Made by a program: the position numbers and the translations under genes. Positions 7,535 to 13,656 of a stretch of 18,109 bases of DNA are shown in pieces. Below the pieces are notes generated by a model. The model did no database searches and was not told the origin of the DNA. It was given only the letters and a program-made list of their open reading frames with translations. The DNA is from Flavobacteriaceae bacterium (GTDB lineage: Bacteria; Bacteroidota; Bacteroidia; Flavobacteriales; Flavobacteriaceae), in NCBI GenBank assembly GCA_021151665.1, contig JAGKWW010000048.1, forward strand, positions 1 through 18,109, given 5' to 3'. Each line of letters opens with the position of its first letter. The stretch's first letter is position 1.

Positions 7535-9475
7535 TTATTTTTGAATCTTGAATAAATGGAAAGGCAGTGCGGGGTGCAGTTCTATATAGTTCCACTCCTT
7601 GTCCCAGTGGTAACTGTTGCCTGTAATGAGGTCGGTCACAACAATATTCTGTCCCGGCTGCAGCCCGAGCGATTGAAGGGGAAGCTTAAGCCAGCCCTGT
7701 TTCGCATAGTAAGCATCAAGGCTCGCCACCATAAGCGTTTCATCCTGTCGGTTATCGTCGTATTTATAGTAAGCGATCAGCTGGTCGTTATCAGTATCGC
7801 AAAACTCAATATTGTTGGTTTGATGCAGCGAAGGGTGCTCCCGGCGAATGTTATTAATTTTACTGATGAGCGTTGTGATCTTGTTCTCTTTTTTCCAGTC
7901 CCAGTGGCGCACCTCGTATTTTTCCGAATCCATATATTCCTCTTTGCCCGGAATAGCATCGCTTACCATGTACTCGAACACCGGGCCGTAGATACCCACG
8001 CTCGAGCTGAGTGTTGCAGCAAGAAAATACTTCTGCAAATGCGTCGCCTCATTAGCGCCCTGCAAGGGGAACGGATTGATATCCGGCGTATTAGGCCAGA
8101 AATTCGGGCGGAAAAATTCTTTTTGTTCGGTCTTAGTCAATTCGGTTACATACTCTATCAACTCGGCTTTGGTATTGCGCCATGTAAAGTAGGTATACGA
8201 TTGCGTAAAGCCCTGTTTGACCAACTCGTGCATGATCTTAGGCCGCGTAAAGGCTTCACTCAGGAAAATGACATCGGGATATTTCTTCTTGATCTCCCCT
8301 ATCAGCCAGCCCCAGAAATAGAATGGCTTGGTATGCGGATTATCGACACGGAACACCCGGATGCCGCATTCTTCTACCCAGAACATAGCTGCCGAAAGCA
8401 GTTCTTTCCAGAGATTCTTCCAGTCGGCCGACTCAAAGTATATCGGCAGGATATCCTGGTATTTTTTGGGCGGATTTTCGGCATACTGAACGGTGCCATC
8501 GGGACGCCATTTGAACCACTGCGGAAACTGTTTCACATACGGATGGTCGGGCGCCGCCTGCAACGCAAAGTCCATCGCCACCTCAATCCCCATATCTTTT
8601 GCTTTATTCACTAAAGATTTAAAATCTTCGATTGTTCCAAGTTCGGGATGTGTGCTTTTGTGGCCGCCGTGTTGCGAACCAATACCCCAGGGCGAACCCA
8701 CATCGCCTTCCTGTGCTGTGGTAGCATTGTTCTTGCCCTTACGGTTTACTTCGCCAATAGGGTGAACGGGCGGAAAGTATAGCGTATCAAATCCCATAGC
8801 GGCCACACGCGGAAGCAACGCCTCACAATCTTTGAACGTACCATGTTTTCCCGGTTCCTGAGATGCCGATCGGGGGAAAAATTCATACCAGGTACTGAAC
8901 AGCGCTTTCTGCCTGTCTACATACACTTTTAATTCCGGCGTACGGTGTGCCAGGAACCGCTTAGGGTATTTCTTGAAAATTCCTTTTAGTCGATCGCCCA
9001 TTGCTTCGGCAATCGCCTGATCATACGAGTTGTCATCCCCAAAAATGGCCATCAGCTGCTGGAGATAGCCCTGCTCCTGCTTTGAGGCGCTCTCGGCGAT
9101 ATCCCTTATATATTCGGCACCTTCCAAAAGTTCGGAAGTTACCCTCTGATTGTCCTGTATCTTGCGCAGCGTTCCGTGCTGCCAGTTTAGCGCATAATCT
9201 ATCCAGCCCTCTATACAGTAAAAATAGAATCCCTGTTTCTCTACTTTAAACGAGGCTTTCCAACTATCATTCCCTACCGCCTCCATACGCACTTCTTTCC
9301 ATCCCCTGTCTTTTTCATGGCGGTATAGTACTACGGCTTCCATTACATCATGCCCATCCGAAAGTATATCGGCTGTAACTTCTACCTTCTGACCGGTAAC
9401 CCGCTTTATAAAAACTTCGCCATTATTGAGCTGTGGCTGCACATTTTCTATGTGCACCCGTCGTTGATCCTGCAT
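7535..9475 (-). CDS. glgE: Alpha-1,4-glucan:maltose-1-phosphate maltosyltransferase GlgE
   Basis: GlgE transfers maltosyl units from alpha-maltose 1-phosphate to the non-reducing end of alpha-1,4-glucan, elongating the chain without ADP-glucose. The protein has 646 residues, as usual for the family. An N-terminal beta/helical region (1-180) is followed by the GH13_3 catalytic domain. Diagnostic stretches are TLYFPPVHPIGEVNRKGKNN (231-250), GSPWGIGS, MDFALQAAPDHP (301-312), the nucleophile region VFRVDNPHTKP (D378), FLSEAFTRP with acid/base E407, and FRPNFWPNTPDINP. The C-terminal beta domain follows. The start MQDQRRVHIENV is the only sensible ATG. It heads the minus-strand operon with maltokinase five bases behind. 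The 74 bases separating it from the divergent hydrolase gene must hold its promoter. The long open frame on the opposite strand (7556-8614) is an antisense shadow. Confidence 0.95.
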   Translation of the reverse strand: MQDQRRVHIENVQPQLNNGEVFIKRVTGQKVEVTADILSDGHDVMEAVVLYRHEKDRGWKEVRMEAVGNDSWKASFKVEKQGFYFYCIEGWIDYALNWQHGTLRKIQDNQRVTSELLEGAEYIRDIAESASKQEQGYLQQLMAIFGDDNSYDQAIAEAMGDRLKGIFKKYPKRFLAHRTPELKVYVDRQKALFSTWYEFFPRSASQEPGKHGTFKDCEALLPRVAAMGFDTLYFPPVHPIGEVNRKGKNNATTAQEGDVGSPWGIGSQHGGHKSTHPELGTIEDFKSLVNKAKDMGIEVAMDFALQAAPDHPYVKQFPQWFKWRPDGTVQYAENPPKKYQDILPIYFESADWKNLWKELLSAAMFWVEECGIRVFRVDNPHTKPFYFWGWLIGEIKKKYPDVIFLSEAFTRPKIMHELVKQGFTQSYTYFTWRNTKAELIEYVTELTKTEQKEFFRPNFWPNTPDINPFPLQGANEATHLQKYFLAATLSSSVGIYGPVFEYMVSDAIPGKEEYMDSEKYEVRHWDWKKENKITTLISKINNIRREHPSLHQTNNIEFCDTDNDQLIAYYKYDDNRQDETLMVASLDAYYAKQGWLKLPLQSLGLQPGQNIVVTDLITGNSYHWDKEWNYIELHPALPFHLFKIQK

Positions 9476-9497
9476 TTTGGTTTATATTTATTGTTCT

Positions 9498-9505
9498 TAA
9501 AATTA
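9498..9505 (-). promoter_or_regulatory. Possible glgE promoter -7 box
   Basis: On the minus strand TAATTTTA matches seven of eight positions of TANNTTTG and sits 22 bases before the glgE ATG. At the expected -33 position there is TTT rather than TTG. The 74-base divergent spacer (9476-9549) is AT-rich and must serve glgE and perhaps the opposite hydrolase gene. This is a weak, position-based call. Confidence 0.3.
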
Positions 9506-9549
9506 GCAAAAAAACTACTCCTAAAAACTTATCTTAAATTTTTGCATAA

Positions 9550-10413
9550 ATGTCAGGAAAGCCAGCAAATCATACCCCATCTTTAAAAATTCCGAAGTCA
9601 ATAAAGGCTGCCGCCAAAATATTAGAAGTAACCTCGCCTAAGCTTGCAGCCAAATTTGCCATGAAGCTTTTCATGACACCCATAAAATACCCGGCTCCAA
9701 AACGTGAGCTGGAAATGGAAACAGGCAGCGTACAAACAATGCTACCTGTACATGCAATCGGGAAGCGTGTAAATGTGTATCAATACGGTGCGTCAGAGAA
9801 GAAAGTGCTACTGGTGCACGGATGGAGCGGGCGTGGGACACAGCTTTGCTCAATTGCCGAGAAATTGCTGAAATGCGGATACAGCACCGTGAGTTTCGAT
9901 GGGCCCGCACATGGAAAGAGTACGGGCAAGACCAGTGATATGACTGAATTTATCGCAGCCATACAAGTAATTGAAAAAGAGTTTGGCCCGTTTGAGTTTG
10001 CGGTGGGGCATTCCCTTGGCGGCATGGCGGTACTTAATTCCATAAAAAAAGGGCTCAATGTAAAGAAAGCGGTAACTGTGGGGAGCGGTGATGTTATCAC
10101 CGATATCATTGACGACTTTATTGAAAAATTAGGCATGAATATTGAAACAGGTAAGCTGATGCTGAAGCTGTTTGAGAAGAGATTTGGCGAAACCGCAAAC
10201 GATTATTCTGCGTACATAGCTGCAAAAGAAGTTGCCATCCCGGTGCTTGTAATACACGACGACGATGACACGGATGTACCCGTTTCTGCCGCGCACCACA
10301 TCGCTGCGCATCTTCCTCATCACGAACTGATGATAACGAAGGAGCTGGGACACCGCAAGATACTCGGCGACACTAAAGTGATAAAACGTATAACCGATTT
10401 TTTAACGACATGA
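9550..10413 (+). CDS. Alpha/beta hydrolase of unknown substrate
   Basis: This 287-residue protein has a complete alpha/beta-hydrolase fold signature. There is an oxyanion-loop strand KVLLVHGWSGRG (85-96), FDGPAHGKS (116-124), the nucleophile elbow GHSLGGM with S155, an acid strand VLVIHDDDDTDVP (232-244) and a late catalytic histidine in ELGHRKIL (H268). No signal peptide is evident; the N-terminus is basic and amphipathic, so it is probably cytoplasmic or peripheral. It is divergent from glgE and overlaps the following msrB lipoprotein gene by four bases (ATGA). It is thus in the oxidative-repair operon rather than the glycogen one. The substrate, an ester or thioester, cannot be named from sequence. 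Confidence 0.85.
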   Translation: MSGKPANHTPSLKIPKSIKAAAKILEVTSPKLAAKFAMKLFMTPIKYPAPKRELEMETGSVQTMLPVHAIGKRVNVYQYGASEKKVLLVHGWSGRGTQLCSIAEKLLKCGYSTVSFDGPAHGKSTGKTSDMTEFIAAIQVIEKEFGPFEFAVGHSLGGMAVLNSIKKGLNVKKAVTVGSGDVITDIIDDFIEKLGMNIETGKLMLKLFEKRFGETANDYSAYIAAKEVAIPVLVIHDDDDTDVPVSAAHHIAAHLPHHELMITKELGHRKILGDTKVIKRITDFLTT

Positions 10414-10928
10414 AAAAGATAGCCCTGATGTTACTGCTTCTTTCGCTCACGGCGTGCGGACAGAACAAACAACCTGTCAAAACTACTGCAGCTGCAAATA
10501 GCAAAGCCGCCCCGAAAACCGTCAACGATTCATTTAAGATAAGTAAGACCGACGCCGAATGGCAAAGCGAACTGACACCGGAACAATATTATGTACTTCG
10601 TGAAAAAGGTACCGAGCGCCCCGGAACAGGTGCGTACTGGAAGCATTTTGAAAAAGGTGTTTACGTATGCGCCGCCTGTGGCAACCCGCTTTTTAAATCG
10701 GATGCGAAGTTTGATTCGGAGTGTGGATGGCCGTCGTTTAACCAGGCTATAAAAGGGTCTGTGGTGTATCACCATGATACAAGCCACGGTATGGACCGCA
10801 CCGAAGTGATGTGTGCCAATTGCGGCGGCCACCTGGGCCACGTGTTTGACGACGGGCCGAAAGAAACCACCGGCAACCGCTTTTGCACTAATTCCGTATC
10901 TATAAAATTCGTGCCTGCCAAAAAATAA
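10410..10928 (+). CDS. msrB: Lipoprotein methionine-R-sulfoxide reductase MsrB
   Basis: MsrB reduces the R form of methionine sulfoxide in oxidised proteins. This 172-residue version has a lipoprotein signal sequence: MKKIALMLLLLSLTAC, with C16 after the lipobox LTA. A low-complexity tether of Ala, Lys and Thr runs to about residue 40, so the enzyme should act anchored in the envelope. The MsrB domain (about 42-170) has zinc pairs C87/C90 (CAAC) and C135/C138 (CANC), and GWPSF with the candidate resolving C105. It also has THDTSHG-like HHDTSHGM, GHLGHVFDDGP and the catalytic C159 in RFCTNS. The start overlaps the hydrolase stop (ATGA), implying coupled translation. The electron donor for an envelope MsrB is not visible nearby. 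A second, non-lipidated MsrB follows 140 bases later. Confidence 0.93.
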   Translation: MKKIALMLLLLSLTACGQNKQPVKTTAAANSKAAPKTVNDSFKISKTDAEWQSELTPEQYYVLREKGTERPGTGAYWKHFEKGVYVCAACGNPLFKSDAKFDSECGWPSFNQAIKGSVVYHHDTSHGMDRTEVMCANCGGHLGHVFDDGPKETTGNRFCTNSVSIKFVPAKK

Positions 10929-11017
10929 TGGTCAGCAACGAATTACACCAATTACACAAATTGCCTTTTCTACAAAAAAGCTTTCAGTGAAATTTGCAGC
11001 TTAGATTTTCACGAAGA

Positions 11018-11053
11018 TTTAGCAATTGCTAAACGATTTTATATTGAAATTTG
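11018..11053 (+). promoter_or_regulatory. Perfect 16-base palindrome and putative promoter before the second msrB
   Basis: TTTAGCAATTGCTAAA at 11018-11033 is a perfect palindrome, 35 bases before the msrB ATG. It contains a TTG (11026-11028) that could serve as -33 element for GAAATTTG (11046-11053), a seven-of-eight match to the TANNTTTG box, with a 17-base spacer (consensus 19). A dimeric regulator bound here would cover the -33 region. Palindrome: seen directly; operator role: inference. Confidence 0.4.
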
Positions 11054-11068
11054 CCAAAAACACAACAG

Positions 11069-11461
11069 ATGAAAGAGTATAAAATAAATAAGACGGAAGC
11101 TGAATGGAAAGAACAGCTGGGCCCCGAGAAATATAAGATCCTGCGCCAGAAGGGAACCGAGTTTCCGCATACCGGCGAGTATAACCTGCATTTTGAGCAA
11201 GGTACCTATTGCTGTGCGGCCTGCGGCGAGCCCCTTTTTGCCAGCGACTCAAAATTCCGTTCCGGCTGCGGATGGCCTTCTTTTGATGATGCACTACCTG
11301 GCAAAGTGGAATATGTGCGTGATACATCGCATGGCATGCTGCGCACCGAGATATTGTGTGCTACGTGCGGAAGCCATCTGGGCCACGTGTTTGATGACGG
11401 CCCGACAGAAACCGGCCAGCGCTACTGCGTGAATTCACTATCGGTTGATTTTAAGGAATAA
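11069..11461 (+). CDS. msrB: Methionine-R-sulfoxide reductase MsrB, cytoplasmic type
   Basis: This is the second MsrB of the window, 130 residues and without a signal peptide, the usual size of a stand-alone domain. Zinc ligands are C49/C52 (CAAC) and C97/C100 (CATC). The candidate resolving cysteine is C67 in SGCGWPSF. DTSHGM and GHLGHVFDDGP are conserved, and the catalytic cysteine is C120 in RYCVNS. The start is ATG 11069 (MKEYKINKTEAEW); an in-frame TTG at 11051 lies inside the likely promoter. The protein resembles the lipoprotein MsrB throughout the domain, so the pair arose by duplication or are old paralogues split between envelope and cytoplasm. The palindrome just upstream suggests separate control from the hydrolase-msrB pair. 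Confidence 0.93.
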   Translation: MKEYKINKTEAEWKEQLGPEKYKILRQKGTEFPHTGEYNLHFEQGTYCCAACGEPLFASDSKFRSGCGWPSFDDALPGKVEYVRDTSHGMLRTEILCATCGSHLGHVFDDGPTETGQRYCVNSLSVDFKE

Positions 11462-11490
11462 ATGTTACCTTAGCATAAATATTTTTTGTG

Positions 11491-11670
11491 ATGATTACAC
11501 GAGAAAAACTAAAGTCTTATATCGATCATTTCCCAAATGAATTGTCGATTGATGAAGTAATTGAACGTCTTATTTTTATTGAAAAGATTGAAGCCCGGTT
11601 ACAAGAGTCCCAAAATGGCGATGTAGTTACGGAAGATGACCTGGCAAAAGATATCGAGACATGGTTATAA
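11491..11670 (+). CDS. Antitoxin of a ParE/RelE-type toxin-antitoxin pair
   Basis: This is a 59-residue acidic, helix-rich protein starting at ATG 11491; a GTG immediately before it at 11488 could add one residue. The sequence includes LSIDEVIERLIFIEKIEARL, then a polar acidic tail VVTEDDLAKDIETWL. No clear DNA-binding domain is seen. Its last ten bases overlap the following toxin gene, the typical arrangement in which antitoxin comes first and translation is coupled. The identification rests on context and size more than on its own motifs; such short antitoxins for ParE are common in the Bacteroidota. It lies only 29 bases after the msrB stop and could be partly read from that promoter. Confidence 0.75.
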   Translation: MITREKLKSYIDHFPNELSIDEVIERLIFIEKIEARLQESQNGDVVTEDDLAKDIETWL

Positions 11671-11957
11671 GGTGGCTGGCTTCAGCCCGCTCCGATTTAA
11701 AAAGCATCTACGAATATATTGCATTGGACTCTAAAAGGTATGCCCGTCTTCAGGTTGACCGTATTACATCCGCGACACAAATTCTCAAAAAAGAGGCATA
11801 TATTGGAAAGTCTGTTAAGGAATTTCAGAATGAATCGATCCGTGAGCTTGTTGAAGGCAACTATAGAATAATTTACAAAATAGTTAGTCCATCTGAAATT
11901 CATATTCTTTTAATTCATCATGGCGCGCGTGATCTTAAACGCAGAATAACTAAATAG
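11661..11957 (+). CDS. ParE/RelE superfamily toxin
   Basis: This 98-residue protein has the classic ParE/RelE-fold pattern: an N-terminal strand and helix (WLASARSDLKSIYEYIALDS, 5-24), then a helical hairpin. The hallmark EFQNESIRELVEGNYRIIYK (54-73) follows, and then strand HILLIHHGARDL (81-92). ParE toxins poison DNA gyrase and RelE toxins cut mRNA at the ribosome; the IHHGARDL ending is more ParE-like, but the target cannot be fixed by eye. No catalytic or core positions appear lost, so the toxin is probably active when free. The gene overlaps the antitoxin gene by ten bases and its stop is followed immediately by an intrinsic terminator, making a compact two-gene unit. Confidence 0.88.
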   Translation: MVIRWLASARSDLKSIYEYIALDSKRYARLQVDRITSATQILKKEAYIGKSVKEFQNESIRELVEGNYRIIYKIVSPSEIHILLIHHGARDLKRRITK

Positions 11958-11990
11958 AATGCCTCTGAATAAGCAGGGGCATTTTTATTT
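11958..11990 (+). terminator. Intrinsic terminator of the toxin-antitoxin operon
   Basis: A ten-base-pair stem begins on the base after the toxin stop. AATGCCTCTG (11958-11967) pairs with CAGGGGCATT (11974-11983) with a single G-T pair and loop AATAAG, then runs into TTTATTT. Because it falls inside the upstream extension of the next open frame, it also argues that the glycosylase gene starts later, at 12016. Confidence 0.85.
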
Positions 11991-12015
11991 CCCGCAATAT
12001 TCAGTACTTTTAGGT

Positions 12016-12663
12016 ATGGACTTATTCAACGAACAAACCGACTGGGCTAAGGCCCTTCAGCCGCTTATAGACCAATACCTTGCAAAAAAGCATCCGCTTG
12101 AGTATGGGAGCCTTTATCAGGTTCTGGTCATGGTGGTGCTTGCCGCGCAGGATAGCGACGCGAATATCAATAAGCTGGCTCCAGCTTTCTTTGCAAAATA
12201 TCCGGACATGAAAGCGCTGGCAAAAGCCAATACCGCAGAACTGACAGAAGCCCTTTCAAGCGTGCGTTTTCATGCCAACAAGATTGCCTGGCTTCAGGAT
12301 ATTGCCTCCGAGGTAAAGGAGGATAAGAACATCCCGACCACAATGAAGGAGCTGGTCGCCCTGAAAGGGGTGGGCAGAAAGTCGGCCAACGTGATCATGC
12401 GCGAAGCCGGGGCACCCGCAGAAGGTATTATGGTAGACCTGCACGTTGTGCGTGTGGCTCCAAGGCTCGGCATTGTATCAGAAAAGAAAGATGCCAACAA
12501 GATAGAAAAGCAATTGATGGAAATTTTGCCCAAAGATATGTGGGGAGAAATCGGTATGGCAATGTCACACCTTGGCCGCGAAATATGCCGCCCGACCAAT
12601 CCGAAGCACAGCGAATGCCCCGTAAGTGATGTGTGTGCCTATTGCAGGGAGAATAAAAGGTAA
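12016..12663 (+). CDS. Endonuclease III-family DNA glycosylase (HhH-GPD) with unusual iron-sulfur loop
   Basis: This 215-residue HhH-GPD protein should remove damaged bases, probably with AP-lyase activity. The helix-hairpin-helix LVALKGVGRKSANVIM (113-128) carries the catalytic-type K122, and VDLHVVRV supplies the catalytic D141. The C-terminal loop has C191, C201, C207 and C210, i.e. C-x9-C-x5-C-x2-C. The E. coli Nth pattern is C-x6-C-x2-C-x5-C. Aligned to Nth, the second ligand position is H198 and there is an extra cysteine (C210) at the end. The start at 12016 (MDLFNEQTDW) is preferred over 11959, because the longer form would begin inside a terminator. The protein may be a paralogue rather than the main Nth of the genome, so I give no symbol. 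It converges on the next gene with one base between stops. Confidence 0.85.
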   Translation: MDLFNEQTDWAKALQPLIDQYLAKKHPLEYGSLYQVLVMVVLAAQDSDANINKLAPAFFAKYPDMKALAKANTAELTEALSSVRFHANKIAWLQDIASEVKEDKNIPTTMKELVALKGVGRKSANVIMREAGAPAEGIMVDLHVVRVAPRLGIVSEKKDANKIEKQLMEILPKDMWGEIGMAMSHLGREICRPTNPKHSECPVSDVCAYCRENKR

Positions 12664-12664
12664 T

Positions 12665-13216
12665 TTATTCGCTAAGCAAGATGCTTTCAGAGACAATATT
12701 TCTTTGATCTTTCCTGTCGGTTTTATTACGGTCCGATTTATATTTAGCCCCATATCGATTGCTGTCCGAATCGAAGTATATCTTGCACTCTGCCAGCCAT
12801 GTATTCTGCCTAACCATCAGCCCGTTATATCGGCAGCCGCCTTCCTGTGCGCAGTAATGCCTGGAGTAAGTACCAAAATTGCGATGCTTTATCTTTTTGT
12901 CGGACAGTATTTGTTGCTGATTGGCTTTGATATCTTCCCATAGCTGTCGCTCGTCCGCCACGGTGAGTTCCTGCCCGAGGGTTGTAACCTGAAAATAAGT
13001 ATAAGAATCTTTCAGCTGTAGAAAATTAAATGCTTTGACGAAATAAGAATGTGCATACTCGCGTACCTGAATCTTTTCATCAAGATTTAGCTTGCTGTTT
13101 TCTAGGATGGATCGATAAAGCCCCAGTACATTAAAGTCAGAACATCTTTTGTGGTTGTCAATGTAAAAGAGATACTCCTTCAGCGTAAGGGTATTGAACT
13201 TCTGCCCGATCTTCAT
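12665..13216 (-). CDS. Unrecognised 183-residue protein
   Basis: I recognise no family. The protein is polar and lysine-rich, has no signal peptide or membrane segment, and looks cytoplasmic. The N-terminal half (1-110) appears helical, with LDEKIQVREYAHSYFVKAFNFL and ERQLWEDIKANQQQIL. The C-terminal part has a cluster with two cysteines and basic residues (YSRHYCAQEGGCRYNG, 118-133), followed by WLAECKIYFDSD and a charged tail rich in Lys, Arg and Asp. The HxC...C grouping could bind metal, but spacing matches nothing I know. Its stop is one base from the stop of the convergent glycosylase gene, so the two transcripts must overlap. Upstream lies the terminator of the next minus-strand gene, so it probably has its own promoter. 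TAAATTGG in the 64-base gap is a possible box. Confidence 0.75.
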   Translation of the reverse strand: MKIGQKFNTLTLKEYLFYIDNHKRCSDFNVLGLYRSILENSKLNLDEKIQVREYAHSYFVKAFNFLQLKDSYTYFQVTTLGQELTVADERQLWEDIKANQQQILSDKKIKHRNFGTYSRHYCAQEGGCRYNGLMVRQNTWLAECKIYFDSDSNRYGAKYKSDRNKTDRKDQRNIVSESILLSE

Positions 13217-13248
13217 GATTTATTGCCAGTAATTTTGAGCCAATTTAC

Positions 13249-13279
13249 AAAAAAAACGTTCTCAACGAACGGTTCGTTG
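13249..13279 (-). terminator. Intrinsic terminator overlapping a perfect palindrome
   Basis: On the minus strand, just after the stop of the small exported protein gene, CGTTC-GTTGA-GAACG forms a five-base-pair stem followed by eight Ts, an intrinsic terminator. Overlapping it is a longer perfect palindrome, CAACGAACGGTTCGTTG (13263-13279). Its alternative eight-base-pair stem would compete with the terminator stem. Confidence 0.65.
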
Positions 13280-13280
13280 T

Positions 13281-13574
13281 TTAGTATATTTTAATCAGCT
13301 CCCCGGCTGATGTAAAGGTTGCGGTAAGTTCGCCGCCATCTTTTACCAATACGAGCTTATACTCCCCGTCATCTGCGCGGTAGGCTTCTTTTATAGTATA
13401 ATCGCCGTAATTTTTTTTGATCCGGCTCAGGGCATCTTTAGAAACCTCGGAAACATCTATTTTTTTATATTGTTTCTCCTGAAAAATGGTAGTATCAACA
13501 CCCCCTTCCGCAAAAGTGGGCACAATCACCAACATCCCGAATAACCAAAACAATAAAAATGCAGAATTTTTCAT
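13281..13574 (-). CDS. Small exported protein with PepSY-like domain
   Basis: This 97-residue precursor has an N-terminal signal peptide (MKNSAFLLFWLFGMLVIVP, likely cut near TFA-EGG at 22-23), so the mature part is about 75 residues and periplasmic. The mature region has a helix (VSKDALSRIKKNYGDY) followed by strands (YTIKEAYRADDGEYKLVLVKDG, then a second strand and GELIKIY). This is the pattern of the small PepSY-like or beta-lactamase-inhibitor-like domains common in Bacteroidota secreted proteins. Function is not known; such domains are often thought to inhibit or bind other envelope proteins. It sits downstream of the DUF1232 gene on the same strand but is separated from it by a stem-loop, and has its own terminator. 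Confidence 0.72.
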   Translation of the reverse strand: MKNSAFLLFWLFGMLVIVPTFAEGGVDTTIFQEKQYKKIDVSEVSKDALSRIKKNYGDYTIKEAYRADDGEYKLVLVKDGGELTATFTSAGELIKIY

Positions 13575-13633
13575 GACAAGGAATTTTAAAATATTCCCTT
13601 AAAGGTACCAAACAGGTTGATGTCGTCGTATTC

Positions 13634-13650
13634 AAAGTTTCATAAACTTT
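13634..13650 (-). terminator. Stem-loop after the DUF1232 gene, weak terminator
   Basis: AAAGTTTCATAAACTTT (plus strand) is a perfect seven-base-pair inverted repeat with a three-base loop. It begins six bases beyond the minus-strand stop of the DUF1232 gene. No long T-run follows in the minus direction (only the stem's own TTT), so termination would be partial. It may instead be a stabilising 3' hairpin. Confidence 0.35.
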
Positions 13651-13656
13651 TGCCAA

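Noticed and set aside
7530..7595. 22-codon upstream extension of the maltokinase overlapping glgE
   Set aside because: The extension overlaps glgE coding sequence and lacks family similarity; ATG 7529 lies neatly five bases after the glgE stop.
7556..8614. 352-codon open frame on the plus strand
   Set aside because: It is entirely antisense to glgE, has no recognisable domain, and its composition is that of a complementary strand of a real gene.
11959..12015. Upstream start for the glycosylase at 11959
   Set aside because: The ATG lies within the stem of the toxin-antitoxin terminator, and the extra 19 residues have no glycosylase similarity.
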